From the NCBI RefSeq assembly GCF_003002025.1, contig NZ_PVZB01000006.1, positions 1 to 64,000 of the forward strand: a stretch of DNA of 64,000 bases. Direction: 5' to 3'. The stretch comes from Paraburkholderia sp. BL25I1N1. Lineage in GTDB: Bacteria > Pseudomonadota > Gammaproteobacteria > Burkholderiales > Burkholderiaceae. The position numbers were made by a program, and so were the translations under genes. Under the pieces are notes generated by a model. It saw only the letters and a list, made by a program, of their open reading frames with translations, was not told the DNA's origin and ran no database searches. Of the stretch, positions 19,118 through 27,292 are shown one piece after another. Positions within the stretch are counted from its first letter, which is position 1; every line of letters starts with the position of its first letter.

Positions 19118-20056
19118 ATGAATACCCGCTTTGTCGAAACGTTTCTGACGCTCGCCCGTCTGGGCAGTTTTCGCGCGACGGCCGCCGCCATGCATGCGAC
19201 GCCCGCGGCGATTTCGCTGCGCATCAAAACGCTCGAAGCGGAGTTGGGCGTCGAGTTGATCGAGCGCGATGCGGCCGAATTTCAGCTCACAGAGAATGGC
19301 GAGCGGCTGCTCGCGCATGCGCGCTCGGTGGTGCAGGCCACGCGCTCGCTGCAATTGGCCGCGCAGGACGAGACACAAGTGGCGACGCGTTTGCGCCTCG
19401 GCGTGATCGAGACGGTGGTGCATAGCTGGCTGCCGGACTACATCCGCCTGCTGAACCTCGAGTACAACCGTATCGTCGTGGATCTCACGGTCGATTCGAG
19501 CGCGATACTCGGGCCGCGCTTGCGCGCGGGCGAACTGGATCTGGTGATTCAAGTGGAAGAAACCGCGGAGCCTGAAGCGTCGATCGTGTCGACCTTATTG
19601 GCGAGCTACCCCGTGCGCTGGATCGCGCGCAGCGATCTGATTCCAGCCAGCCGCGCGAAACATGTGCAGACCGTGTTGAGCAAGCCCGTGCTGACGTTCG
19701 GCCGTGGCACCGCGCCGCAAGTCGCCGTCGAGGCGATCGTGCAGGCGCTCGCCAAACGCGCCGGCGTGCCGCTCGTGCAGACTCAGGTGACCTGCATGCC
19801 ATCGGTCGCGGTGATCGTGAAACTGCTGCGCGACGGCTATGGGATTGCCGCGGTGCCCGCGCTATTTGTCGAGCCTTATCTGAGCAGCGGCGAACTGGGG
19901 CAATTGCAGGTGCGTCCGCTGCCGCCGCCGATCGACGTCGCGATGTATTACCGCGACGACGCCGATGTCGGCGTGCTCGCGGCATCACGTGTCGCGCGAA
20001 ACGCGCTCGATCAGTATGCGAAGGCGATGGGGCGGCAGTTGATCGAGAAACGCTGA
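19118..20056 (+). CDS. LysR-family transcriptional regulator
   Basis: This 312-residue LysR protein has its helix-turn-helix in the first 60 residues (FLTLARLGSFRATAAAMHATPAAISLRIKTLEAELG) and an effector domain from about 88 to 295. It is divergent from the DUF1445-MFS pair, the likely target. It converges on mdcH, so it is not positioned as a classic MdcR for the malonate operon, though a role there cannot be excluded. Confidence 0.9.
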   Translation: MNTRFVETFLTLARLGSFRATAAAMHATPAAISLRIKTLEAELGVELIERDAAEFQLTENGERLLAHARSVVQATRSLQLAAQDETQVATRLRLGVIETVVHSWLPDYIRLLNLEYNRIVVDLTVDSSAILGPRLRAGELDLVIQVEETAEPEASIVSTLLASYPVRWIARSDLIPASRAKHVQTVLSKPVLTFGRGTAPQVAVEAIVQALAKRAGVPLVQTQVTCMPSVAVIVKLLRDGYGIAAVPALFVEPYLSSGELGQLQVRPLPPPIDVAMYYRDDADVGVLAASRVARNALDQYAKAMGRQLIEKR

Positions 20057-20086
20057 GGCATGCATGAAGAACATGCCGCCCATCAT

Positions 20087-21019
20087 TCAATGCGCGTCGA
20101 GACGCCGTCGTGCGGTGGCCACGAGTCGATCGAACGAGAAAGTGCTGGCGGCGAGCGCGGCGGTCTCCGGCAAGTATTCGCGCGCGATATCGGTCAAGAC
20201 CTGGCCCGGCGGCGCTTCGATCAGCACATGCGCGCCCATTTCCTGCATCACCGTGAGCGCGTCGAACCAGCGCACGGTGTAGCGCATATTGGTGGCGAGG
20301 TCGTCGCGGATCGCGTCCGCCGTATACAACGGACGGCCGCCGAGATTGCCGACATAGATGCTTTGCGGCGTGTGAAACGGCACGTCCTTCGCATAGGCGA
20401 TCAGTTCGTCCGTGGCTTGCGCGAGCAATTCGCAATGCGACGGCACGCTCACCGCGAGGCGAGTGGCCTTGCGCGCGCCCGCAGCCAGCGCGCGTGTGAT
20501 GAAGGCGTCAAGTGCATCATTTGCGCCCGCTATGACGATCTGGCGCGGCGCGTTGACATTGCCGATGTAGACATGTTGCTGGACTTCATCCGCATGTCGC
20601 GCAGCGAGCGTTTCCACTTGATACTCGGTCAAGCCCGCTATGGCGGCGAGCCCGTAGCCGGATGGGTATGCTGTCTCCATTAGCTCCGCCCGGCGGCGAA
20701 CCATTTTCAACGCGTCTTCGAAGTGAATCGCGCCGCAGCTCACTGCCGCCGGGTACGCGCCGACCGACAAGCCCGCGCTGATCTCCGGCACGAAACGTTC
20801 GGCAGCCAGCGCGCGTGTAAGCGCCACGCCCGCGACCGTCAGGCCGATCTGCACGGCGACGGTCGAGCGCAAGGCGTCCGGCGTGTCCAGTGTGAGCACA
20901 TCGACGCCGAGCACGTGTGACGCTTCGTCGAGCGTGTCGCGCACCGCATGATGCTCCGGCAAACAATGCAGGAAGCCATCGCTCTGCGCGCCCTGCCCGG
21001 GAAAAAGCAGCGCGAGCAT
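20087..21019 (-). CDS. mdcH: Malonate decarboxylase subunit epsilon (malonyl-CoA:ACP transacylase-type)
   Basis: This 310-residue acyltransferase-fold protein starts LALLFPGQGAQ and has the nucleophile elbow SAGLSVGAYPAA and the histidine region SVPSHCELLAQAT. In malonate decarboxylase, MdcH loads malonyl onto the acyl carrier protein MdcC to start the cycle. ATG 21019 is chosen because its last base is shared with the TGA of mdcG (TGATG), a coupling seen twice in this operon. It is the last gene of the minus-strand mdc operon. Confidence 0.9.
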   Translation of the reverse strand: MLALLFPGQGAQSDGFLHCLPEHHAVRDTLDEASHVLGVDVLTLDTPDALRSTVAVQIGLTVAGVALTRALAAERFVPEISAGLSVGAYPAAVSCGAIHFEDALKMVRRRAELMETAYPSGYGLAAIAGLTEYQVETLAARHADEVQQHVYIGNVNAPRQIVIAGANDALDAFITRALAAGARKATRLAVSVPSHCELLAQATDELIAYAKDVPFHTPQSIYVGNLGGRPLYTADAIRDDLATNMRYTVRWFDALTVMQEMGAHVLIEAPPGQVLTDIAREYLPETAALAASTFSFDRLVATARRRLDAH

Positions 21020-21717
21020 CAGGCGTCGTCGCCATGAGACGCGGAGCCCCACGGATCGGCGACCAGTTGCGGGCCGCGCGCGTGGCGTGCCAGCACACGT
21101 GGTTTGCCCGCGGCCCATTCGGCCAGCGCCACACCGCCGGCGGGTGTATCGAGTTGCGCGTCCACGCGAACGCCGATGCGTTGTGCGAGCGCTTGCAGAT
21201 AGTGCAGCAATTCGCCCGCAATGTCTGACGTGAGCGGTTTATCGTGCGTTCGGATGAGCAGATCGAGATCGCTTGATGCCGTCACCGTCGGCACGTGTGT
21301 GGCCAGTTCGAAACCCGCGCTGCCGGTCGGTCCCCAGACGAATGCATTCAGCGGACCCGTCGCGTCGTTTTGCAATGCGGCGAGTGCGGCGAAGGCGGGC
21401 AATGCATCACGCCCGGTGAGCGGTGGGCGTGAAAGAGCTTCCGGCGACACGGCGCTCACCACATCCGCCGACGATGCCCACGTGCCATAACGCTCCGAAC
21501 GTCCAATACCGCGCATCCCGATCGCGACGAACCCATTCGCCGCCAGCGCGCGTCGTACGACCGCATACGGTGCACGCCCGAAAGCCTCGCGCACCCACGA
21601 CGGTTCATCGTCAAACGCTTCCAGACGCTGCAGACGCAGCAAGTCGTGCGGCCGCCATCGCACATCGCACGAGAGCGCGTGCTCGATTGCAAACGGCGGT
21701 GCGGCACAGATTTGCAT
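21019..21717 (-). CDS. mdcG: Phosphoribosyl-dephospho-CoA transferase (holo-ACP synthase for MdcC)
   Basis: This 232-residue nucleotidyltransferase attaches the 2'-(5''-phosphoribosyl)-3'-dephospho-CoA prosthetic group to MdcC. The motif region is FVWGPTGSAGFELATHVPTVTASSDLDLLIRT: a Gly-Ser nucleotide site and an Asp-x-Asp pair for Mg2+. RGPQLVADPWGSASHG, very near the C-terminus, is also typical. ATG 21717 shares one base with the stop of mdcE, so the genes are tightly coupled. The longer in-frame reading upstream runs antisense to nothing recognisable and overlaps mdcE, so it is discounted. Confidence 0.88.
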   Translation of the reverse strand: MQICAAPPFAIEHALSCDVRWRPHDLLRLQRLEAFDDEPSWVREAFGRAPYAVVRRALAANGFVAIGMRGIGRSERYGTWASSADVVSAVSPEALSRPPLTGRDALPAFAALAALQNDATGPLNAFVWGPTGSAGFELATHVPTVTASSDLDLLIRTHDKPLTSDIAGELLHYLQALAQRIGVRVDAQLDTPAGGVALAEWAAGKPRVLARHARGPQLVADPWGSASHGDDA

Positions 21718-22535
21718 CACACCGCATCCCACTGTTCGGCGAGACGCCGGCGCACTTCGATCGACGCCGCGCGATTCTTCCGCGCCGCCTCGGATTCCAG
21801 CCGATGCGCGAGATTGCGGCGGCCATCGTCGCGCACGCTCCGGATCTGCTCGGCCAACACCTGGCGCACGCGCTCGATCTGCGCGGCGTCTGGCGCATCG
21901 GCATCGACGCCGTCGATCAACTGATCGAGCAAGCCGAGCTTGGCGAACGACGCCATCGAGTACGACATCGGCACGATGGTTTCGCCGAGCGCGTCGAGTT
22001 CTTCGACCGTGCGGCGCGTGACGCGCGCGGCGGCTTCCTTGCCCATCGCATGAACCATCGTGCCGGGCGCGTCGAGCGCGACGATGCGGTTGCCTTGATA
22101 GCCGTGCGCGAGGAACGCGCCCGACATGGCCGGCCCGACGATCAGCGCGATCACCGGATGACCGGCATCGCGCGCGGCGGCGTAGGCGTCGACCGGCGCG
22201 GCGCACGCCAGGTGAATGCCGAGCATCTCCTCGCGATAGCCGTACGCCTGGCTTTTCACGTCGACGATCGCGACGATCGGGCGGTGCGTGCCGCTCGCTT
22301 CGTCGCGCGCAATGGCGTCGCGCACGGCGCGCGCGAGCCGCCAGCCCTGTTCGAGTCCGACCACGTTGTCGGTCGCGCGCGGAAAGCGGTTGGCGGGGTC
22401 CGGCACGACTGAGAAGAAGTGCGCGGTCTCTTCGCCGAGCGGTGCGTCGCCGCTCAACACAGGCGCCTGGCTGGCCGATTCGCCGGCCAGTGCCTGGAAC
22501 CAGCGCGCGCCGCGGCTGAGTTTTGCGTCGCTCAT
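21717..22535 (-). CDS. mdcE: Malonate decarboxylase subunit gamma
   Basis: This 272-residue protein has the carboxyltransferase/crotonase-like fold. Together with MdcD it forms the beta-gamma component that decarboxylates malonyl-S-MdcC without biotin. Recognisable parts are IVAIVDVKSQAYGYREEMLGIHLACAA and VIALIVGPAMSGAFLAHGYQGNRIVALDAPGTMVHAMGKEA. The ATG overlaps the mdcD stop by 4 bp. Confidence 0.9.
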   Translation of the reverse strand: MSDAKLSRGARWFQALAGESASQAPVLSGDAPLGEETAHFFSVVPDPANRFPRATDNVVGLEQGWRLARAVRDAIARDEASGTHRPIVAIVDVKSQAYGYREEMLGIHLACAAPVDAYAAARDAGHPVIALIVGPAMSGAFLAHGYQGNRIVALDAPGTMVHAMGKEAAARVTRRTVEELDALGETIVPMSYSMASFAKLGLLDQLIDGVDADAPDAAQIERVRQVLAEQIRSVRDDGRRNLAHRLESEAARKNRAASIEVRRRLAEQWDAV

Positions 22536-23416
22536 GCTTGCTCCTTGCGCGAATCGTTTTGCGTTTGACGGTTGAACACGTCACGCATGGTTTCGGGCGT
22601 GACGCTGGCGGGATCGATCCGCGCGAGCCGGTCGAGGAACATGTCGACTTGTTCGCTGCGATGCGCGGCGGGCACGCCTTGCTCGAAGGTGGAACGCACG
22701 GCGGTGCGCACCGCGTCGGAGTCGTCGTCGACCAGTTGATCGGCGAGCGCCGTCGCCGTGCGCTGTTCGCCGCCGATCAGTTGCCATACGCGGCGGCGAT
22801 CGCTGGCGTCGAGTTCGTCGATGCCGGCTTCCTGTTCGATCACTTCGGGCCCATTCATGCCGAGCCGCCCTTGCTTCGTGACAACCAGGTACGAGCACAA
22901 GGCAGCCGCCAGCGACATGCCGCCGAAGCAGCCCACCATGCCCGCGATCACGCCCACCACTGGCACATGCCGCCGCAGTGCGACGATCGCCGCCTGAATC
23001 TCCGCGATCACCGCGAGGCCGAGGTTGGCTTCCTGAAGCCGCACGCCGCCGGTTTCGAACAGCACGACCGGCCGCACGGTCTTGCCGCGTTCGCAGTCGC
23101 GCAAGGCCAGCTCGAGCGCCGCGGCGATCTTGCTGCCCGACACTTCGCCGATGCTGCCGCCTTGGAACGCGGATTCGATCGCGGCGACCACGGCGGGCTC
23201 GCCGCCGATGGTGCCGCGCGCGATCACGCAACCGTCATCCGCCTGGCAGACGACGCCCTGCAACGGCAGCCACGGCGATTCGATCTTGTCGAACGGGCCG
23301 AGCAGTTCGCGGAAGGTGCCCGCATCCAGCAGCGAGCGGGCGCGCTCACGCGCCGGCAGTTCGATGAAACTCTCGCGCAGCATCGGCGCGGGATGAGCGG
23401 TCGCAACCGTAGTCAT
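22532..23416 (-). CDS. mdcD: Malonate decarboxylase subunit beta
   Basis: This 294-residue protein has an acetyl-CoA carboxylase-beta-like carboxyltransferase fold. Key stretches are SFIELPARERARSLLDAGTF at the N-terminus, VVAAIESAFQGGSIGEVSGSKIAAALELA, PVVLFETGGVRLQEANLGLAVIAEI and VGVIAGMVGCFGGMSLAAALCSY. It pairs with MdcE as the decarboxylase core. The gene overlaps mdcC upstream and mdcE downstream by 4 bp each. Confidence 0.92.
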   Translation of the reverse strand: MTTVATAHPAPMLRESFIELPARERARSLLDAGTFRELLGPFDKIESPWLPLQGVVCQADDGCVIARGTIGGEPAVVAAIESAFQGGSIGEVSGSKIAAALELALRDCERGKTVRPVVLFETGGVRLQEANLGLAVIAEIQAAIVALRRHVPVVGVIAGMVGCFGGMSLAAALCSYLVVTKQGRLGMNGPEVIEQEAGIDELDASDRRRVWQLIGGEQRTATALADQLVDDDSDAVRTAVRSTFEQGVPAAHRSEQVDMFLDRLARIDPASVTPETMRDVFNRQTQNDSRKEQA

Positions 23417-23736
23417 GCGTCGTCTCCCCGTTCGGCGGCTTCGGCGGCTTCGACCGCTTCCGCGAGGCGCAACGCGACCACGCCGGGCGTCGCCCCGAAG
23501 TCGTTGATTTCGATTTGCGCGGCGCCGTCATAGCGCGTGAAGAAGCGATCGAACACGCTCTTCCAGATGTGGCTGTAACCATCGACGCTGGTGCGCACGA
23601 CCACGCGTGCGCTCAGCGCGCCAGCCTGGTCGGCGGGCGAGAGCAGCACTTCCAGATCGCCCGAGCCCACCACGCCGACATGCGCGCGGGTCGTGACGGC
23701 GCGTTGCGCCGGATAGTCGAAGGTCAGATGTTCCAT
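23413..23736 (-). CDS. mdcC: Malonate decarboxylase acyl carrier protein (delta subunit)
   Basis: This 107-residue carrier protein has Ser25 in VGVVGSGDLEVLL at the position that receives the phosphoribosyl-dephospho-CoA arm. The central VVVRTSVDGYSHIWKSVFDRFF is conserved in the family. The C-terminal EAVEAAEAAERGDD is encoded by short GCC/GAA-type repeats and looks flexible. It overlaps the end of mdcB by 13 bp and the start of mdcD by 4 bp. Confidence 0.92.
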   Translation of the reverse strand: MEHLTFDYPAQRAVTTRAHVGVVGSGDLEVLLSPADQAGALSARVVVRTSVDGYSHIWKSVFDRFFTRYDGAAQIEINDFGATPGVVALRLAEAVEAAEAAERGDDA

Positions 23737-24647
23737 GAGTCGGGGCTCCTGTCGGCGTCGTGATGCGTCAGCATGTCGAGAAAGAGGGTGGCGGCGAGCA
23801 GATCGGCTGCGCCGCCGGGCGATGCGTTGAGCGTCAGCAAGTCGTGTTCGAGCGCGGCGAGCGCGGCGCTGCCCGCGGGCGTCGAACTGCCTCCCGCGTC
23901 CAGCACGCGTTGCGCGCCGTGTTGTCCGGCATGCAAACCGGGCAAGCCCGCGCGATGCAGCAGGCAGGTGTCGTCCAGTGTGGCCATGATCGAGAGCAGG
24001 GCGTCGACGCGCGCGGCGTTTTCGTCGATGCTTCGCTGACGCGCCGCGAGCAACGCGGGCAGGCCTACGTCGATCACATGCGGGAAGCCGTCTTGCGCTT
24101 CACGGCGTGCGCCACCGACCTGGTAGCGCTGACGCGCGCGTTCGCCGTGGCTGTCGGAAGGCGCGGCGAAGCGATCCGGGAAGCAGGCGATCTGCGCGGC
24201 GCGCGTGCAGATCTGCGATGGGTTCGCGCGCCTGGTGCCGGCGGGCAGCGACGCCCCCGCGACCAGCAGGCCGACGATCCAGATCGCGCCGCGATGCGCA
24301 TTGCTGCCGCCCGTGGCGTGCAGCATGTCGAGTTCGCCGGCGCGGCCGATCTGCGCGAGTTCGGCACGCAGCAACGCCGACGGCTCCCCGCGGCGGCGCG
24401 CCGCGCGCGCGAGCGCCGCGAACGTCGGCTCGAGCGCATGTGCCGAGCGCAGCATGGTGTCGAGATCGAGGTCACGATGCGCGCCGCTGCCGCGCCGGTC
24501 GACCAGCGCGGGCTTGGGCGTGAGTTGGGCTTCGTCGATCAGCGCGGTGATGGCGTAATGGGCGAGTTGCGCGTCGGAAAGTGGAGGTACAGCATTAGCG
24601 CAGGGCGCCTGCGCTTCTCCTCGCGCGAGCCAAGCAACGGACGCCAT
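23724..24647 (-). CDS. mdcB: Triphosphoribosyl-dephospho-CoA synthase
   Basis: This 307-residue protein makes the MdcC prosthetic-group precursor from dephospho-CoA and ATP. The family signatures are present: AITALIDEAQLTPKPALVDRRGSGAHRDLDLDTMLRSA at the start, DMLHATGGSNAHRGAIWIVGLL in the middle and DDTCLLHRAGLPGL later. ATG 24647 lies two bases after the mdcA stop, so the genes are nearly fused transcriptionally; an in-frame start at 24698 would overlap mdcA. The order A-B-C-D-E-G-H follows the Pseudomonas-type operon. Confidence 0.9.
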   Translation of the reverse strand: MASVAWLARGEAQAPCANAVPPLSDAQLAHYAITALIDEAQLTPKPALVDRRGSGAHRDLDLDTMLRSAHALEPTFAALARAARRRGEPSALLRAELAQIGRAGELDMLHATGGSNAHRGAIWIVGLLVAGASLPAGTRRANPSQICTRAAQIACFPDRFAAPSDSHGERARQRYQVGGARREAQDGFPHVIDVGLPALLAARQRSIDENAARVDALLSIMATLDDTCLLHRAGLPGLHAGQHGAQRVLDAGGSSTPAGSAALAALEHDLLTLNASPGGAADLLAATLFLDMLTHHDADRSPDSWNI

Positions 24648-24649
24648 GC

Positions 24650-26332
24650 TCACCAGCTCCTGAAGCGTGCCGGCGGTTCGTACAGGCCGCCCGACCACGT
24701 CACCAGATCGTCGATGCTGCGTGCCGCCAGCAGCGAGCGCTTGGCCTCGCCGCGCCGGATACCGAGATCCTCGGGATACGCGACGATACCGCGCCGGCGC
24801 AGCTCCGCCGTTTTTTCCGGCTTCGCACGCAGACCGATCGGCGTCACGCCGGCCACGGCGGCGATCGCCGCGCGCCGTTCGTCGATGCCCTCGGCCTTGT
24901 GCAGATGCGCGATGCCTTCCTCGGTGACCACATGGCTGACGTCGTCGCCGTAGATCATCACGGGCGCAACCGGCATGCCGCTTTTCGCGCCGACCGCGAC
25001 GGCGTCGAGTTCATCGACGAAGGTCGGCTCGCCGCCTTTCTTGTAGGTCTCGGCCATCTGCACGACCAGCTTGTGGCCACGCGACACCGGGCCCTCGTCG
25101 CGCAGCAGCTTGAGCCACGCTTCGCTCGAATGACGCCGGCCGCGCGGATCGTGGCCCATGTTCGGCGCGCCGCCGAACCCGGCAAGGCGCCCGCGCGTGA
25201 CCGTCGACGAATTCGCGTCGGCATCGATCTGCAAAGTCGAGCCGATGAACAGATCGACGCCGTATTGCCCGGCCAGCTGGCACAGCACGCGGTTCGAGCG
25301 CAGGCTGCCGTCGTTGCCGGTGAAGAACACGTCCGGACGCGCCTCGATATACGCCTCCATGCCGACTTCGCTGCCGAAACAATGGATGCTGTCGACCCAG
25401 CCCGATTCGATCGCCGGAATCATGGTGGGATGCGGATTGAGCGTCCAGTTGCGGCAGATCTTGCCCTTCAGGCCGAGCGACTCGCCGTACGTGGGCAGCA
25501 GCAATTCGATCGCGGCCGTATCGAAGCCAATGCCGTGATTCAGCGATGTCACGCCATAGGGCTCGTAGATGCCGCGAATCACCATCATCGCGGTCAACAC
25601 CTGCAGGTCGCCGATGTGGCGCGGATCGCGGGTGAATAGCGGCTCGACGGCGAACGGCCGGTCCGCCTGCACGACCACGTCGACCCATGAACCCGGAATG
25701 TCGACGCGCGGCAGTTCGTCGACGATCTCGTTGACCTGCACGATCACGATGCCATGACGAAACGCGGCGGCCTCGGCGATGGTGGGCGTGTCTTCGGTAT
25801 TCGCGCCGGTGTACAGATTGCCGTGACGGTCCGCCTTTTCCGCGCACAGCAGCGCGACGTGCGGCGTCAGATCCACGAACATGCGCGCGTACAACTCGAC
25901 GTAGGTATAGATCGCACCGATTTCCAACTGGCCGTCTTCGAGCAGTTGCGCGACCCGCAGGCTCTGCGGGCCGGCAAACGAAAAGTCGACCTTGTGCGCG
26001 ATGCCGCGCTCGAACAGCGTCAGATGCTCGGGTCGGCCGATACTCGAAATCAGCAGATGCACGTCGTGAATCTTCTGCGGATCGACGTTGGCGAACGAGC
26101 GGGAGAGGAAATCGGCCTGCTTCTGGTTGTCGCCTTCGAGAGCGACGCGATCGCCCGGCTGAATCAGCGTTTCGAGCGCGTCGACAATGCGCTCCGGCGG
26201 CAGCACGCCATCTTTGAGCCACGGGGCAATGGCGGCGAGGCGGCGGTTCTTTTCGTCGCGACGCGTGGTCCACGAACGGGCGGCGGTGGGTGTCGATACT
26301 GCGGACGCGGCGGCTTCGGCGGGTCGGTTCAT
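24650..26332 (-). CDS. mdcA: Malonate decarboxylase subunit alpha (acetyl-S-ACP:malonate ACP transferase)
   Basis: This 560-residue CoA-transferase-like subunit exchanges acetyl for malonyl on MdcC, releasing acetate. It begins WTTRRDEKNRRLAAI, then GDRVALEGDNQKQADFLSRS, VDFSFAGPQSLRVAQLL, YGVTSLNHGIGFDTAAIELLLPTY and RGRLAGFGGAPNMGHDPRGRRH, all characteristic of MdcA. It follows the GntR regulator gene by only 8 bp. With mdcB-H it makes the complete decarboxylase and its cofactor assembly; only the uptake gene lies outside the operon. Confidence 0.93.
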   Translation of the reverse strand: MNRPAEAAASAVSTPTAARSWTTRRDEKNRRLAAIAPWLKDGVLPPERIVDALETLIQPGDRVALEGDNQKQADFLSRSFANVDPQKIHDVHLLISSIGRPEHLTLFERGIAHKVDFSFAGPQSLRVAQLLEDGQLEIGAIYTYVELYARMFVDLTPHVALLCAEKADRHGNLYTGANTEDTPTIAEAAAFRHGIVIVQVNEIVDELPRVDIPGSWVDVVVQADRPFAVEPLFTRDPRHIGDLQVLTAMMVIRGIYEPYGVTSLNHGIGFDTAAIELLLPTYGESLGLKGKICRNWTLNPHPTMIPAIESGWVDSIHCFGSEVGMEAYIEARPDVFFTGNDGSLRSNRVLCQLAGQYGVDLFIGSTLQIDADANSSTVTRGRLAGFGGAPNMGHDPRGRRHSSEAWLKLLRDEGPVSRGHKLVVQMAETYKKGGEPTFVDELDAVAVGAKSGMPVAPVMIYGDDVSHVVTEEGIAHLHKAEGIDERRAAIAAVAGVTPIGLRAKPEKTAELRRRGIVAYPEDLGIRRGEAKRSLLAARSIDDLVTWSGGLYEPPARFRSW

Positions 26333-26340
26333 CGGCTTAG

Positions 26341-27114
26341 TCAGGTCCCGGTGGTGGCGCGCGGGCGTCTGCCGCGCGGCTTGGGTTGATTCGCAAGCGC
26401 GGCTTCGGCCTGCGCGCGTTCGGTGAGGAAACGATAAAGCAGTTCGCCCGTGCCCAGCAGATGCGCGACGACCAGTTTCTGTGCGGCGGGAATGTCGTGG
26501 CGTTGCACGGCGTCGAGCAGCGCGGAGTGTTCATTGTCGGACTCGCCCTTGTACGACGGCAAGCCGAATTTCAGACGCAGATATCTCTCCCCGCGCCGGT
26601 GCAGCGTGCCGATCATGTCCTCGAGTTGCGGCCGACCGGCGGGCGCGTACAGGCTCATGTGAAACGCGACATTGCGCTCGACATACAGCGACGGGTTCGA
26701 CTCGCGTTCGGCGGCGCGGCACAGGCTGGCAGACTCGCGCAACGTGGCGGCCGTGTGCCTGGGTATGGCCAGGCCAATGGCGAGACTCTCCAGCGCGGAA
26801 CGGATCTCGTAGATTTCGCGCGCTTCTTCCGCCGACAAGGGCGCGACGGTGGCGCCCTTATGCACGGCGGCTTTGGCCCAGCCTTCGCTCTCCAGTTGCC
26901 GCAGCGCTTCGCGCACGGGAATTGCGCTGACTGAAAAATGCCGCGCGATCGCGTCCTGCCGCAGCGGCGCGCCGGGCGCCAGCGTGCCGTCGACAATCGC
27001 CGCTCGCAACGCCTCCGCGATCACGCGGGACGTGCTTTCACGCGGCGCCGCCGCGGGTAAAAGCGGGGTGCGCGCCGGGGCGTCCAGGGGAAAACCATCT
27101 ATTGCGTCGTTCAT
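26341..27114 (-). CDS. mdcY: GntR-family (FCD/FadR subfamily) regulator of the malonate operon
   Basis: The 257-residue protein has an N-terminal GntR helix-turn-helix (about 28-95, LRQDAIARHFSVSAIPVREALRQLESEGW) and a C-terminal all-helical FCD ligand domain (about 105-235). It is the first gene of the operon and ends 8 bp before mdcA, so it is co-transcribed with and probably autoregulates the malonate genes. A GntR repressor, MdcY, controls mdc genes in Acinetobacter, which fits this position. The ATG has no Shine-Dalgarno; a TATAAT-like -10 ends only 10 bp upstream, so the mRNA may be nearly leaderless. Confidence 0.82.
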   Translation of the reverse strand: MNDAIDGFPLDAPARTPLLPAAAPRESTSRVIAEALRAAIVDGTLAPGAPLRQDAIARHFSVSAIPVREALRQLESEGWAKAAVHKGATVAPLSAEEAREIYEIRSALESLAIGLAIPRHTAATLRESASLCRAAERESNPSLYVERNVAFHMSLYAPAGRPQLEDMIGTLHRRGERYLRLKFGLPSYKGESDNEHSALLDAVQRHDIPAAQKLVVAHLLGTGELLYRFLTERAQAEAALANQPKPRGRRPRATTGT

Positions 27115-27115
27115 G

Positions 27116-27133
27116 ATATCAAATATTATATAT
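27116..27133. promoter_or_regulatory. Candidate GntR operator / -10 of the malonate operon
   Basis: An AT-only island immediately upstream of the regulator start reads ATATCAAATATTATATAT. The two 9-bp arms match at seven positions as an inverted repeat. On the minus strand it contains TATAAT. It stands out sharply from the GC-rich surroundings and lies between mdcY and the divergent MFS gene, so it could control both. Confidence 0.5.
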
Positions 27134-27292
27134 GAAAAGACGCGAATTAAACGCGGACAAACCCGGAAAAAATACTCCCCGTTCTGTCCGCGAAGTCCGC
27201 TGACCGGTGGTGCAAGGACACTCCGGTTCATCACTAACGCGCTATCTCGTCGTTCCTGTTACGTACGCCAACTGTTGGACCGGAGGAGCATG

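Noticed and set aside
19118..20056. Assignment of the LysR gene as mdcR
   Set aside because: It converges on the end of the mdc operon, is divergent from the DUF1445-MFS pair, and the operon already begins with its own GntR gene.
21720..22584. Longer start for mdcG within mdcE
   Set aside because: The extra residues overlap mdcE completely and are Arg-rich shadow sequence; the TGATG coupling supports ATG 21717.
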